64,000 nucleotides of DNA from NCBI GenBank assembly GCA_007570785.1, contig ML664161.1, positions 44,540,418 to 44,604,417 of the forward strand, in the 5' to 3' direction. This document shows positions 26,427 through 37,432 of the stretch, one piece after another. The translations under genes were made by a program, and so were the position numbers. This DNA comes from Antilocapra americana (lineage: Eukaryota; Chordata; Mammalia; Artiodactyla; Antilocapridae). Positions within the stretch are counted from its first letter, which is position 1, and every line of letters starts with the position of its first letter. Below the pieces are notes generated by a model, which was not told the DNA's origin, ran no database searches, and saw nothing but the letters and a program-made list of their open reading frames with translations.

Positions 26427-27966
26427 AGAACTGGAATTCCTAGCCACAGCAATCAGTCAAGAAATAAAAAGTATCCAAATTGGAATGAAAGAGATAAAAC
26501 TGTCCCTATCTGCAGATGACATGATAGTCTATATCAAGAGCCCTAAAGTCTCCACACAAAAACTGTTAGAACTAAGAAATGAATTCAGCAAGTCAGCAGG
26601 AAAGAAGGCTAATATACAGAAATTAGTTGGCTTTCCATACACTAATAATGAAATATTGGAAAGAGAAATTAAGAAATAATCCCATTTAAAATTTCATTGA
26701 AAAAAATACCTAGGAATATACTTAACTAAGGAGATAAAAGGCATTTATGCTGAAAACTATAAAGCACCAATAAAGAAAATTGAAGATGACTCAAAGAAAT
26801 GGAAAGATATCCCATGCACTTGGATTGAGAGAATTAATACTGTTAAATGGCCATATTACTGAAAGCAATCTACAAATTTAGTGCAATCCCTATCAAAATA
26901 CCCATGACATTGTTACAGAACTAGAACAAATAATCTTAAAAATTATATGGAACCACAAAAGACCCAGAATTGCCAAAGTAATCCTGAGAAAAAAGACCAA
27001 AGCTGTGTATAACACTTTCAGACTTCAGACTATATAACAAAGCTACAGTAATCCAAATAGCACAAAGTAGACACATAGGTATTGGTACAAAAATAGACAC
27101 ATATTTCAGTGGGACAGATTAGACAGCCCAGAAATAAACACTTGCACCTATGCTCAATCTATTTCAAAGGTGGCAAGAATATACAATGGAGAAAAGACAG
27201 TCTCTTCAGAAGTGGTGTTGGGAAAGTTGGACAGCTACATGTAAATCAATGAGATTAGAACATTGCCTTACACCATACAAAAATAAACTCAAAATGGCTT
27301 GAGTTTCTTTGACATAAATCACAGCAATATTTTCTTAGCTCAATCTCCTAATGCAAAAGGAAGTAAAGCAAAAATAAACAAATGAGATCTAACCAAGATT
27401 AAAAGCTTTTGCACAGCAAATGAAACCATCAAAAAAATGAAAAGACAATGTACAGAATGGAAGAAAATTTTTGCAAATGAGGTGATGGACAAGGGGTAAA
27501 CATCCAAAATATACAGTGTATACAACTCAACATCAAAGAACAAACAACCCAATACAAAAACTGGGCAGAGGACCTAAACAGACATTTTTCCAGGAAAGCA
27601 GATGGCTAGCAGGCACATGAAAAGACAACACCACTAATAAATTAGTATTAGAGAAAGGCACATCAAAACTCCACTGAGGTATCACCTCACACTAGTCAAA
27701 ATGGCTATCATCAAAAAGTCTACAAACAATAAATGCTGGAGAGGGTGTGGAAAAAAGGGACCCTGCAGACACTGTTATTGGAAATGTAAATTGGTGAAAC
27801 TGCTATGAAAAACAGTATGGAGTTCCTTAAGGAAACAGAAATAGTACGACCATACGACTCAGGAAGTCTACCCCTGGGTATATACCCAGAAAAAAGCAAG
27901 AAGTCTCATTCAAAAGATACATGCACCCCAACGTTCACTATTTACAATAGCCAAGACATGGAAGCT
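26427..27966 (+). mobile_element. Old L1 ORF2, C-terminal part
   Basis: Resumes with gaactggaattcctagccac and continues through the RT and C-terminal region: ctgtccctatctgcagatga (A-D-D core), aaatgctggagagggtgtgg, cagaaaaaagcaagaagtct and caatagccaagacatggaag. It stops near 27966 without 3'UTR or poly(A), so the 3' end is missing. Frames are broken. Confidence 0.8.
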
Positions 27967-28744
27967 CTTTTATAACATAATCAAGCTTCCTTGGTGACCT
28001 GCATGAGCTGCACTTCTACTCCTTCATGCTGGGGGAATGCACATGACTTTCAAAACGTTTCAAAGGCTTCTCAGCATCAGCTCTGCCCTGAGCAGAGCCA
28101 CATGCCCTGGTGTGTCTGAGGCAAATACATGTTTTCTGGGCTGAAAATCAGAACTGTCTTCCTCAGTGTAACTTCCAAATACATGGGCATAGAGAAGATG
28201 GACATAAACCTTTACACATGCTTGGTCACTTCTATCTTGGCCCAAGGGTGCCTCTGCTGGGTCCTGCTATTGGGGCTTAATGAGCTTCCAGTTTAAGAGA
28301 AACAGCACATCTACACCCTGGGCGCTGGCTGGAGACTGGCCGTGTCAGGATGCTTGCTCTTCTTGGCGTCAGCTTTGGTAGGAGTTTGGACCTGGTCCTT
28401 GAATGTGGCCTCCCCCTAACTGCCCTGGCCATGACCCAGCTTGACCCTGGCTGAGCCAGCCCCCTCCGCATAAGAAAGGAGATTGCAGCCAGTGACAGGG
28501 CTGTGGGGTAAGAGACTCAGCTAAAGGCTTCTTTACCACAGTGTAGACACTGTGGTTTTGTCGGAATCACGTCCAGGTTTGTGTGCGTTTGGTTTTATGA
28601 AAAACCCAGGGCCATTTGCCCAGGAGTGAAATGAGTTGACCCAACTCAGCCACAAATGATATTTTGGCTAAAGATAAGCTCCTGTAGGGAAGAGGGAAAC
28701 CTCCCTTCTTTAACTTTAAAGGCTCTCGAAGGTTTGTGTGGTCA
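27967..28744. other. Unique sequence, no gene recognised
   Basis: Moderately GC-rich, with no recognised repeat. Open frames of 60-65 codons on the - strand lack any family signature. Confidence 0.4.
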
Positions 28745-28925
28745 AAGAGGAAGAACACTGGACACCTGGGTTCTGCTGCTCCTCTGCCACCAATGAGCTG
28801 TGTGACTGAAAGCCGGCCAGTTCGCCTCTTTGTGCTTCAGTTTCTTCACCTCTGAAATGAGTGGTGGGGGGAATGGATGACCTCTCAAAGCCCTTCCAGC
28901 TCAAACATTCTATGATTCTACACAA
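28745..28925 (+). repeat. MIR SINE fossil
   Basis: Contains caatgagctgtgtgactgaa, gcttcagtttcttcacctct and cccttccagctcaaacattc, the MIR core and downstream block. Confidence 0.68.
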
Positions 28926-29139
28926 GACTATCTACATAATTTGCAGGGCTCAGTGCAAATGAAAACGCAAGGCTTCTTGCAAGGCAAGAATTTCAAGAGA
29001 GCAAGAGCAGAACATGAAGACAAGCATGGCATCCTTCTAAGCACCAGCCCCTGTGTGCCTAACCAGATGGTGTGCTTAGGAAGCTGGCCTTGATTCTATG
29101 GATGACCCCACCCTACTTTTTTCTGATGGAGTATCTGCT
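28926..29139. repeat. Unnamed ancient repeat-like sequence
   Basis: The stretch with catttgcagggctcagtgcaa-like order and aagaatttcaagagagcaag resembles a dispersed mammalian fossil I cannot name. Non-coding. Confidence 0.3.
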
Positions 29140-29430
29140 TAATACAGTGGAAGAATATGGGCTTTGAAGTTGGAAAGACTTGGTCTTTACCAGAAACTAA
29201 CACAACTCTGTAAATCAACTATCCTTCAGTAAAAAAACAAAAAGAAAGAGTTGGTCTTTAATCTTGGCTCTATGCACTATTGTGGGACCTTAGGTTCCTC
29301 ATCTAGTTTCTCCTTGCCTCAGTTTCCTTGTGTGTAAAACAGACAAATCACATCCACCCAGAAGGAAGGTTGTAAGCATGTGTTGGGATTCAGTAAACAG
29401 CATCCCCAGTGTTACAAGGTACTGTTATTC
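29140..29430 (+). repeat. MIR SINE fossil split by a 55-bp L1 tip
   Basis: MIR-like blocks (gggctttgaagttggaaaga; then ttggctctatgcactattgt and ctcagtttccttgtgtgtaa) flank a short insertion at 29190-29244. Confidence 0.6.
29190..29244 (+). mobile_element. 55-bp extreme 3' tip of an L1 (micro-insertion)
   Basis: The insert holds aaactaacacaactctgtaa, then ttcagtaaaaaaac. It is flanked by a 16-bp direct repeat with one mismatch (aaagacttggtcttta / aaagagttggtcttta) at 29174-29189 and 29245-29260. That is the hallmark of a severely 5'-truncated L1 insertion. Confidence 0.75.
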
Positions 29431-30399
29431 ACATTAAACTGAATTCCATCTGAAGGAGGGTTTCATGGAGCTGTAGCTTTTTAAGGCAAGGTTATGTGCT
29501 GCTAGAGAGACTGTCAGATTCAAAACAGACTTTCTTTTTGCCAAAAAAAGTCACGAGTGGGTTTTTTTCTTTTTTTTTTACAGTAACTGCATCTGCAGTG
29601 CTGTGCTCCCTGGACCACACACTCTACGATTTAGGAAATCATTCCATTCCCAACTGTAAATTATCTCCTGGGCCTGTTACTTTTTTCACTCAGTTCTCCA
29701 TCCTCCCACTCGTTTCCCCTACTATTCAGGACTGCATATGGCTTTTGAGAAACCCATTTGAGTTCCACATTTGTTTCAGGGCTATTCTTGTTCTCATTTG
29801 CTTTTACTTCACATGTATCCACATGTGCAGTTTTGCTCTAATCTCTCTCCTGAGGTCTCTCTCTGCTCTCGTTAATATTGAAGCCCAAGTCAGCCTCTGC
29901 CAGGGGAGGAAATATCATTCATTCATATAACCTTTCCCTCTTTCACTCATTCACTCATTATTTTTTGAGCACTTATTGTGTGTGCTGGCCGTGTTGCCAG
30001 GCACTAGGTATACAGAGATGAATAATGACCTTTGACAAGCTTAAGAACTGATGGGGCAGACGAATGAATGAAATCTGAAATACAACAAGGTAAATAGTTA
30101 AAGGTTGCAGGTCTGGGGGTGGGGGAAGTATGACTCCCATGAGTTCAGTTTCCACCTGTGTAAGCCACAGAAGGAAATAGTTGAGCTGGGTTTGAAAGAT
30201 AAGTTTTCCCGGAAAAGATACAACCATCTGAAAGGAATCCTCAGAGCTCACTGCTGCTGTGCCACCCCTTCCCTTGTCTCTAGTCATCTTCCTGACACAC
30301 TGCCTCAGGACTGTCCTCAGGGAAGTCCAGCTTCACAAACTGGGCATGCCTGGGTGCACGGTCTCACCCCCTGCTCTGATGGATAAGAGAGTACGGAGT
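29431..30399. other. Unique sequence with a tail-type ancient repeat
   Basis: No gene recognised. An open frame at 29496-29930 (144 codons) begins near a T-rich tract and has no family signature or splice support. At about 29940-30060 the block gagcacttattgtgtgtgct and gccaggcactaggtatacag is a common ancient mammalian repeat motif. Confidence 0.45.
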
Positions 30400-31060
30400 C
30401 ATGTACTCCTCTTGACTTGAGTCCTGTAATTCCTCACTCCTGCCCACTTTCTCTCAGAGGAAGAAGTCTTTTCCCCTCCTCCGAGACTCTAAGAGCATCC
30501 CACCTCCTCCAAGATTTTGTTTACTATGTTTTTGCTCTCATAGCTTCAAAATCTCATACTCTCAAGCTCCTTCCCTTTGTCAACAAACAGATTCCAGTCT
30601 CACACCACCTAAAAACAAGCACAACCTTTACGAACCTTGCTCTGCCCTCAAGCCATTGTGGTAAACTGCCTTCCTCTTACTGATACACTTATGGAGGAAA
30701 TCAGTTTCGTTTATCTCAGTCATTACATTCTCAATGCTCTTTCACTCCCCACCTCCTACTAGTCTGGCTTTCAGCTCCTCTACCCCACCTAAGTCTCATC
30801 CCTCAAGAGGCAACAGACCACCAGATCAGTGAATCCACTGGCCTCATTCTCACCTACTCACGCAGAACTGAAACCCTAATGTTATTTATTCCATGGCATT
30901 GTGCTCCCCGCCTTCTTCCTTCCACTTTCCCCCCAACACCCCCTCTTCTCTTGTCACAGACCCCTTCCCTCTGTCATCCATATTGCCCCTTGGCCTCAGC
31001 TACAAGACTGACTCTCAAACCCTGTCACTGGGTTCCCCTGCTTCTCTAAGTCTCAAGCTC
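30400..31060 (+). repeat. Probable L2 LINE fossil
   Basis: Pyrimidine-rich sequence leads into the block at 31061, consistent with an old L2 ORF2 segment. Short frames are broken. The exact start is unclear. Confidence 0.4.
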
Positions 31061-31468
31061 ATCTTTCCAACTGTCTCTGCTATATTTCTACTGGGGTGGC
31101 TCACTGACACTCAACTGCTACACTCGTTGTCCTTTCTCCGAATCTTTATATTTTGGTGAGTGATGCTGTCATCATCCCAGCACCCAAAATCAGGATCTGA
31201 ATGTTATTTACTCCCATTTGTCTCTCTCCCTTGTCTCATTTCCAGTTAGGTACCAAATCCTGTACACCATCATTCTGAAATCACTGCTGACATCTTTGTT
31301 ATTATCAAAGCAATGGCTTTACCTGACCCTTGTACTACTGTGGTTGCCTGGTAATACACCTCCATTCTTTCCTGACTCAGGTGAATTCATCTTTCTAAAG
31401 CTTCCCCATGATGGGTCGCAATCCCCTTCCTTTCTTTAAACACTTATATTTGTCTCAGGATATGAACC
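31061..31468 (+). repeat. L2-like block, partner of 23584-24010
   Basis: See 23584-24010: aligned along its length with that insert. Here the surrounding sequence continues in the same style on the left, so this is more likely the original locus. Confidence 0.7.
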
Positions 31469-32380
31469 AAATATTTTAAAATAACTTCTGATTTTTCTAT
31501 TCAATTCAACAAATTCTTGATTAGTACCTGGTATGTACAAGTCCCTTGATGAGCAGCTGCAGAAAGGAAGACAATCTTTGCCTTCAAGAAGCAGAATCCA
31601 ACTTCAAGAGAAGACCATTGGGAATAAGACAGAGAATAAGAAGAACTAGAAAGGAAGAGAAAAATGCAATGATGCTTTCAGAAGGAGGAGGTCATAGTAT
31701 ATGCACATGAGTAAGTGTGTGTCTTGAGTTGTAAGTAGAAGTGGCATTTGTGGAAGATTTTAATAGAGAGAAATGAGAGTAGAAGCTTCCAGGTGAAGAA
31801 AACAATTTCAACCATGGTGTAAAGATGAGAAATTGCCATGAATGTTTGGAAAATGGTGAGTAATCCAGATGTGTTGAAGCACAGAAGTCTAGTGGGGTCC
31901 AGTCTAATTTAATCTACTTGATAAGCATGAAAATCCATGTATCCCTTTAGGAAATACAGAGTAAATGGCGTAACTTAGGACTTCAGCTTGTTTGAGTGCT
32001 GTGTGTATTTGGTGGGGCACGCACACATGCTGTGCTGGGTGGTAGAGACATACGGACCTTGCTCTTAAGAAGCTCACTCTCTTGAGGGGAGGGGATGATT
32101 GCAACTCCATGTGGTAGACATCGTTAGTACTAGTAGTAAAATTGTGTGCCGTGCCTCTGGCAGCCAGGGAAGGGAAGGGAAATTATGCTGGCATGGATTG
32201 TAAGGAAAATTATCAGAGAGGTAGCATTTGATTATGGCTTTCAAAAATGAGTAGAGTTTGTCAGTGGAAAGGGGGAAAGTAGGATGTTTCAGGTAAAAGT
32301 AACAGGAAGAAAGGTGTGTGTGTGTGTGTTGTTTGTATGTGGTGGCGAGGGTATGTGAAAATGTGTTCATAGGAAGGCAG
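31469..32380. other. Unique or ancient sequence, no gene recognised
   Basis: Weak matches to tail-type ancient repeats at about 31505-31620 and 31985-32090. A short (TG)n occurs near 32315-32330. Confidence 0.4.
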
Positions 32381-32628
32381 GTTCTCAGTAGGAGTGGGGG
32401 AAGTAGGATGACTGATGGAGACGATTTTGTCTCCCAGGGGACCTCTGGCAATGTCTCCAGATTTTCTAGCTGTCGGGAGGGTAACAGCAGGGTGGGAATT
32501 GGGGACTTCTAATGGGTAGAAGCCAGACATGTTGCTAAATATCCTACAATACAATAAGAAATGCACAGGGTAGTTCATTATAACAAAGAAATATCCCATT
32601 CAATTCTGAGGCTGAGGCTCGGAAACTC
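32381..32628 (+). mobile_element. MER20-like hAT-Charlie fossil
   Basis: Matches the MER20 layout: ggttctcagt end, tctcccaggggacctctggc, aatgtctccagattttctag, taatgggtagaagccagaca and tgctaaatatcctacaatac, ending near ggctcggaaactcttgg. Confidence 0.7.
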
Positions 32629-33426
32629 TTGGGTATAGAGTATGACAGTCCTAGAAAGAAGTAGCAGGAAATGAGATTGGAAAGAGGGATCGGCATTAAT
32701 TTGTGAAAGGTCTTAAATGCCATATAATATAATGGAGATTTCTAGGAAGGTAAGAGTTTTATTTTTATTCATTTGGTTGGTCTCCTTTTACTCAGTCCTC
32801 ATTTATAGTACAGTTCAATAAGAAGCAATAATACTTACAAGTGAAAAAGGAACATTTTCTTTATAAAATTCTGTAACTAAACTTTGAGGTCATCTGAACA
32901 AAGATTTTCTTATGGAAAAGAGTTTATTCCTATGTCTCCCTTTCCTGATTACCAGCAAAATTCCTGTGCCCCCAGCCACTCCTTCACCTCACATCCCTAC
33001 ATCCATCCAAAGTGCCCAAGGTTATCCCCTGAGCCTTCTGGCTCAACAGACCCATGAAGCACAAGGGCTGAGCTCTGGGTAAAGGTGGACTAGGTGCCTC
33101 TGAGACTGTAACCAGGAGCTGATCACTTGTTTAGCTTACAGCTGGGTACAAGTTTTCCCCAAACCTGGCTCTGGTCCAGGACTAACATATGATGTTTGTG
33201 AATAGAAATCTTCTAAGCCATACTCAAGATGGAAAAACTGAATTTGTATTATCATTACCTAATTCAGTGCCCTTTCTCCAACACTCTTGCTTTATGAATT
33301 CCTCTCCCACTCAGAACTGGGTTGTATTAGCACTTCATGATCAGGAGGTAGATGATGAGACTGGAAATCACTCAGGAAACACAGAACTCTCTAAGCCTAG
33401 TTTCAACCTTCCAAACAAAGGTTTGG
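32629..33426. other. Unique sequence, no gene recognised
   Basis: No gene or clear repeat before the BovB tail. Confidence 0.4.
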
Positions 33427-33491
33427 TTCAGTTCAGTTCAGTTCAGTCGTTCAGTCTTGTCTGACTCTGCGACCCCATGGACTGCAGCACG

Positions 33492-34310
33492 TCAGGCCTC
33501 CCTGTCTATCACCAGCTCCTGGAATTTACTCAAACTCATGTCCATTGAGTCGGTGATGCTATCCAACCGTCTCACCCTCTGTAGTCCCCTTCTCCTTCCA
33601 CCTTCAAACTTTCCCAGCATCAGGGTCTTTTCAAAGGAGTCAGTTCTTCTAATCAGGTGGCCACTGTGTTGGAGTTTCAGCTTCAGCATCAGTCCTTCCA
33701 ATGAACACCCAGAACTGATTTCCTTTGGGATGGACTGGTGGGATCTCCTTGCAGTCCAAGAGAAGACTCCAACAGCACAGTTCAAAAGCATCAATTCTTT
33801 GGCACTCAGCTTTTTTATAGTCGACCTCTCACATCCATACATGACTACTGGGAAAACCACAGCCTTGATGAGATAGACCTTTGTTGGCAAAGTAATGTCT
33901 CTGCTTTTTAATATGCTGTCTAGTTTGGTCACAACTATTCTTCCAAGGAGCAAGTGTCTTTTAATTTCATGGCTGCAATCACCATCTGCAGTGACTTTGG
34001 AGCTCAAAAAAATAAAGTCTGCCACTGTTTCCACTGTTTCCCCATCTGTTTGCCATGAAGTGATGGGACCAGATGCCATGATCTTAGTTTTCTGAATGTT
34101 GAATTTTAAGCCAACATTTTTACTCTTCTCTGTCACTTTCATCAAGAGGCTCTTTAGTTCTTCTTCACTTTCTGCCATAATGGTAGTGTCATCTGCATAT
34201 CTGAGGTTATTGATATTTCTCCCAGCAATCTTGATTCCAGCCTGTGCTTCCTCCAGCCCAGCATTTTTCATGATGTACTCTGCATATAAGTTAAATAAGC
34301 AGAGTGACAA
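33492..34310 (-). pseudogene. BovB reverse transcriptase C-terminal fragment (272 codons, degenerate ORF)
   Basis: The longest open frame in the window. It contains the RT block from SLCLFNLYAEYIMKNAGLEE through the YADD motif and a C-terminal domain with SRDITLPTKVYLIKAVVFPV and [18 protein letters not shown]. It is a remnant of a larger ORF: the upstream RT and endonuclease are out of frame or interrupted. No function is expected. Confidence 0.85.
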
Positions 34311-35218
34311 TACACAGTCTTGATGTACTCCTTTCCCAATATAGAATCAGTCTGTTGTTCCATGTCCAGTTCTAACTATTGCTTCCTGACATGCATACAG
34401 ATTTCTCAGGAGGCAGGTCAGGCAGTCTGATATTCTCATCTCTTGAAGACTTTTCCACAGTTTATTGTGATCCACACAGTCAAAGGCTTTGGCATAGTCA
34501 ATAAAAGAGAAGTACATGTTTTTCTGAAACTCTCTTCTTTTTTCAATGATCCATCGGATGCTGGCAATTTGATCTCTGGTTCCTCTGCCTTTTCTAAAAC
34601 CAGCTTATGAGTTTATGGCTCATGTATTGCTGAAGCCTGGCTTGGAGAATTTTGAGCATTACTTTACTAGCAAGTGAGATGAGTGCAATTGTGCGGTAGT
34701 TTGAACATTCTTTGGCATTGCCTTTCTTTGGGATTGGAATGAAAACTGACCTTTTCCAGTCCTGTGGCCACTGATGAGTTTTCTAAATTTGCTGGCATAT
34801 TGAGTGTAGCACTTTCACAGCATCTTTCAGGATCTGAAATAGCTCAACTGGAATTCCATCACCTCCACTAGCTTTGTTTGTAGTGACACTTCCTTAGGCC
34901 CACTTGACTTCACATTCCAGGATGTCTGGCTCTAGGTGAGTGATCACACGATCGTGATTATCTGGGTCATGAAGATCTTTTTTGTACAGTTCTTCTGTGT
35001 AATCTTGCCACTGCTTCTCAATATCTTCTGTTTCTGTTAGGTCTCTACCATTCTTGTCCTTTATTGAGCTCATCTTGGCATGAAGTGTTCCCTTGGTATC
35101 TCTAATTTTCTTGAAGAGATCTCTAGTCTTTCCCATTCTATTGTTTTCCTCTATTTCTTTGCATTGATCACTGAAGAAGCCTTTCTTATTTCCTTGCTAT
35201 TCTTTGGAACTCTGCATT

Positions 35219-35735
35219 CAAATGGGTATGTCTTTCCTTTTCTCCTTTGCTTTTCACTTCTCTTCTTTTCTCAGCTATTTGTAAGGCTTCCTCAGACAGC
35301 CATTTTTCTTTTTGCATTTTTTTTTCTTGGGGATGGTCTTGATCCCTGCCTCCTGTACAATGTCACCTCCGTCCATAGTTCATTAGACATTCTGTCTGGC
35401 AGATCTAGTCCCTTAAATCTATTTCTCACTTCCACTGTATAGCCATGAGGGGTTTGATTTAGGTCATACCTGAATGGTCAAATGGGTATATCTTTCCTTT
35501 TTTCCTTGCCTTTCACTTCTCTTCTTTTTTCAGTTATTTGTAAGGCCTCCTTAGACAACCATTTTGCCTTTTTGCATTTCCTTTTCTTGGGGATGGTCTT
35601 GATCCCCTGTACAATATCATGAACCTCCATCCATAGTTCTTCAGGCACTCTGTCTATCAGATATAATCCCTTGAATCTAATTGTCACTTCCACTGTACAA
35701 TTATAAGCCTTTGATTCAGGTCATACCTGAATGGT
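35219..35735 (-). repeat. Direct tandem duplication (2 x about 260 bp) within BovB
   Basis: Copies at 35219-35478 and 35479-35735 both run from caaatgggtat to cctgaatggt, same orientation, clearly similar but with many substitutions and small indels. Confidence 0.85.
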
Positions 35736-36212
35736 CTAGTGGTTTTCCCCACTTTCTTCAATTTAAGTCTGAATTTGGTAATAAGGAGTTCATGATCTGA
35801 GCTATAGTCATCTCCCGGTCTTATTTTTGCTGACTGTATAGAGCTTCTCCATCTTTGGCTGCAAAGAATATAATCAATCCGATTTCAGTATTGACCATCT
35901 GGTGATGTCCATGTGTAGAGTCTTTTCTTGTGTTGTTGGAAAAGGGTGTTTGCTATGACCAGTGCATTCTCTTGGCAAAACTCTATTAGCCTTTGCCCTG
36001 CTTCATTCTGTACTCCAAGGCCAAATTTGCCTGTTACTCTAGGTATTTCTTGACTTCCTACTTTTGCATTCCAGTCTCCTATAATGAAAAGAACATCTTT
36101 TTTGACTGTTAGTTCTAGAAGGTCTTGTAGGTCTTCCTAGAACCGTTCAACTTTAGCTTCTTCAGCATTACTGGTCAGGGCATAGACTTGGATTACTGTG
36201 ATATTGAATGTT

Positions 36213-37191
36213 GTTTGTCTAAAAATTATTTCCTGAGTACAGGGATGAAAAATGTTTTAAGGCAGACCTTTCATTCAGATCAAAGGACATAGGTTACCAA
36301 AGACTCTATACTAGTGGTGTTCGAAACTTTGAATTCGAAGGACATTTCCAGATACTGGAATTTTCGATGGCATACCTAAAGGAATTAAATGGAACCCATT
36401 GTTGTCACCATACAACAATGTCACCATTGTTGACAGTGGCATTCATACATTGAAGTTAAAAAGATATTATTAATACAACCTGTGTTACCTGAGAGGAAGG
36501 TCACAATCTTAAGGTCAGACAATTATTCTACTATTTTGCTCAGGAAGTATATGCTGCGGATCAGGATTGCCAGATCAAAATATAGGACATCCAGTTACTT
36601 TTGAATATTACTTAGTGAACTTTTTTTTAAGGCTAAGTCTTTGTCCTATGCTTAATTTATTAATCTGAAATTCAAATTTAATTGTACATCCTCTTTTTAT
36701 TTGCTTAATCTGGCAACACTATCCCAAAGAGAGTGTGAGATGGGAATCTTCATTTATTCAATCAGTCACTGTTCACATGGGCTTCTCTGGGTTGAGCAGC
36801 TTGCCTCTCTGGTTATGACTGTCGTTAAAGATGCATACAACATGGTCCCTTGACACTAGACAACTTTGTCAGCTAGTGTTCAACTGAAGAAATCATAATT
36901 TGCTTTCACGCTGGAAGGGGAGAAAGATTATCTGAAATGGACTCACTAAGAGATATTGGTCTCTGATGTGGTAACTTTCTTAAGTATGTGACAAATGTTG
37001 AGCATCTTAAGCACTTAAGACAGAACGAAGAACTGAAGAGCTGCTTGTTAGAACAAGGAACTTAACATTCTTACTCTTGTGACGCCTACATGCTCATGGG
37101 GAGAGATTTTCGATGCTGATTTTAATATCTTTAATTTTTATCCTAGAGTTTCCCTGAGTTAGATGTGACTCCATTTATTTGCTTTACCACT
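36213..37191. other. Unique sequence plus a palindromic fossil
   Basis: No gene recognised. The segment 36564-36717 is listed separately. A small hairpin-like repeat (cattgttgtcaccatacaac) lies near 36400-36435. Confidence 0.4.
36564..36717. mobile_element. Palindromic MITE-like DNA transposon fossil
   Basis: The left arm ggattgccagatcaaaata, then aggacatccagtt, is an imperfect reverse complement of the right arm ending tgcttaatctggcaac. The two arms meet in an AT-rich centre. It resembles short palindromic MER elements; subfamily not certain. Confidence 0.6.
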
Positions 37192-37200
37192 CTTGAGTAC

Positions 37201-37423
37201 ATGTGTGCTTAGTCGCTTCAGTCATTTCTGACTTTTTGCAACCCTATGGACTGTAGCCCACCAGGCTCTTCTGTCCATGGGATTTTCCAGGCAAGGATAC
37301 TAGAGTGGGTTGTCATGCCTTCCTCCAAAGATCTTCCCGACCCAGGGATTGAACCCATGACTCTTATGTCTCCTGCATTGATAGGAGAGTTCTTTACCAC
37401 TAGCCCTATCTGGGAAGATCACA
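37201..37423 (-). mobile_element. Bov-tA SINE, antisense
   Basis: The complement of Bov-tA, including cttagtcgcttcagtcattt and gacccagggattgaacccat. TSD cttgagtac at 37192-37200 and 37424-37432. Confidence 0.9.
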
Positions 37424-37432
37424 CTTGAGTAC

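Larger units (their letters stand above)
33427..36212 (-). mobile_element. BovB (RTE) LINE, antisense, 5'-truncated, with internal tandem duplication
   Basis: The (ttcag)n tail at 33427 is the 3' end. Reading leftward gives the 3'UTR, C-terminus, RT and part of the endonuclease, truncated at about 36212. The RT catalytic YADD (complement of gtcatctgcata) is at 34188-34199. The longest surviving frame is 33492-34310 (272 codons), spanning LRYADDTTIMAESEEELKSL and the following C-terminal domain; other parts carry stops. A 260-bp piece at 35219-35478 is repeated at 35479-35735. No convincing TSD was found. Confidence 0.9.

Noticed and set aside
28060..28471. Possible processed pseudogene on the - strand
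   Set aside because: Translations in all frames gave no family I recognise, and no A-tail or target duplication was found.
29496..29930. Open frame of 144 codons on the + strand
   Set aside because: It begins beside a T-rich tract, has low-complexity hydrophobic content and no recognisable family, exon boundary signals or conservation evidence.
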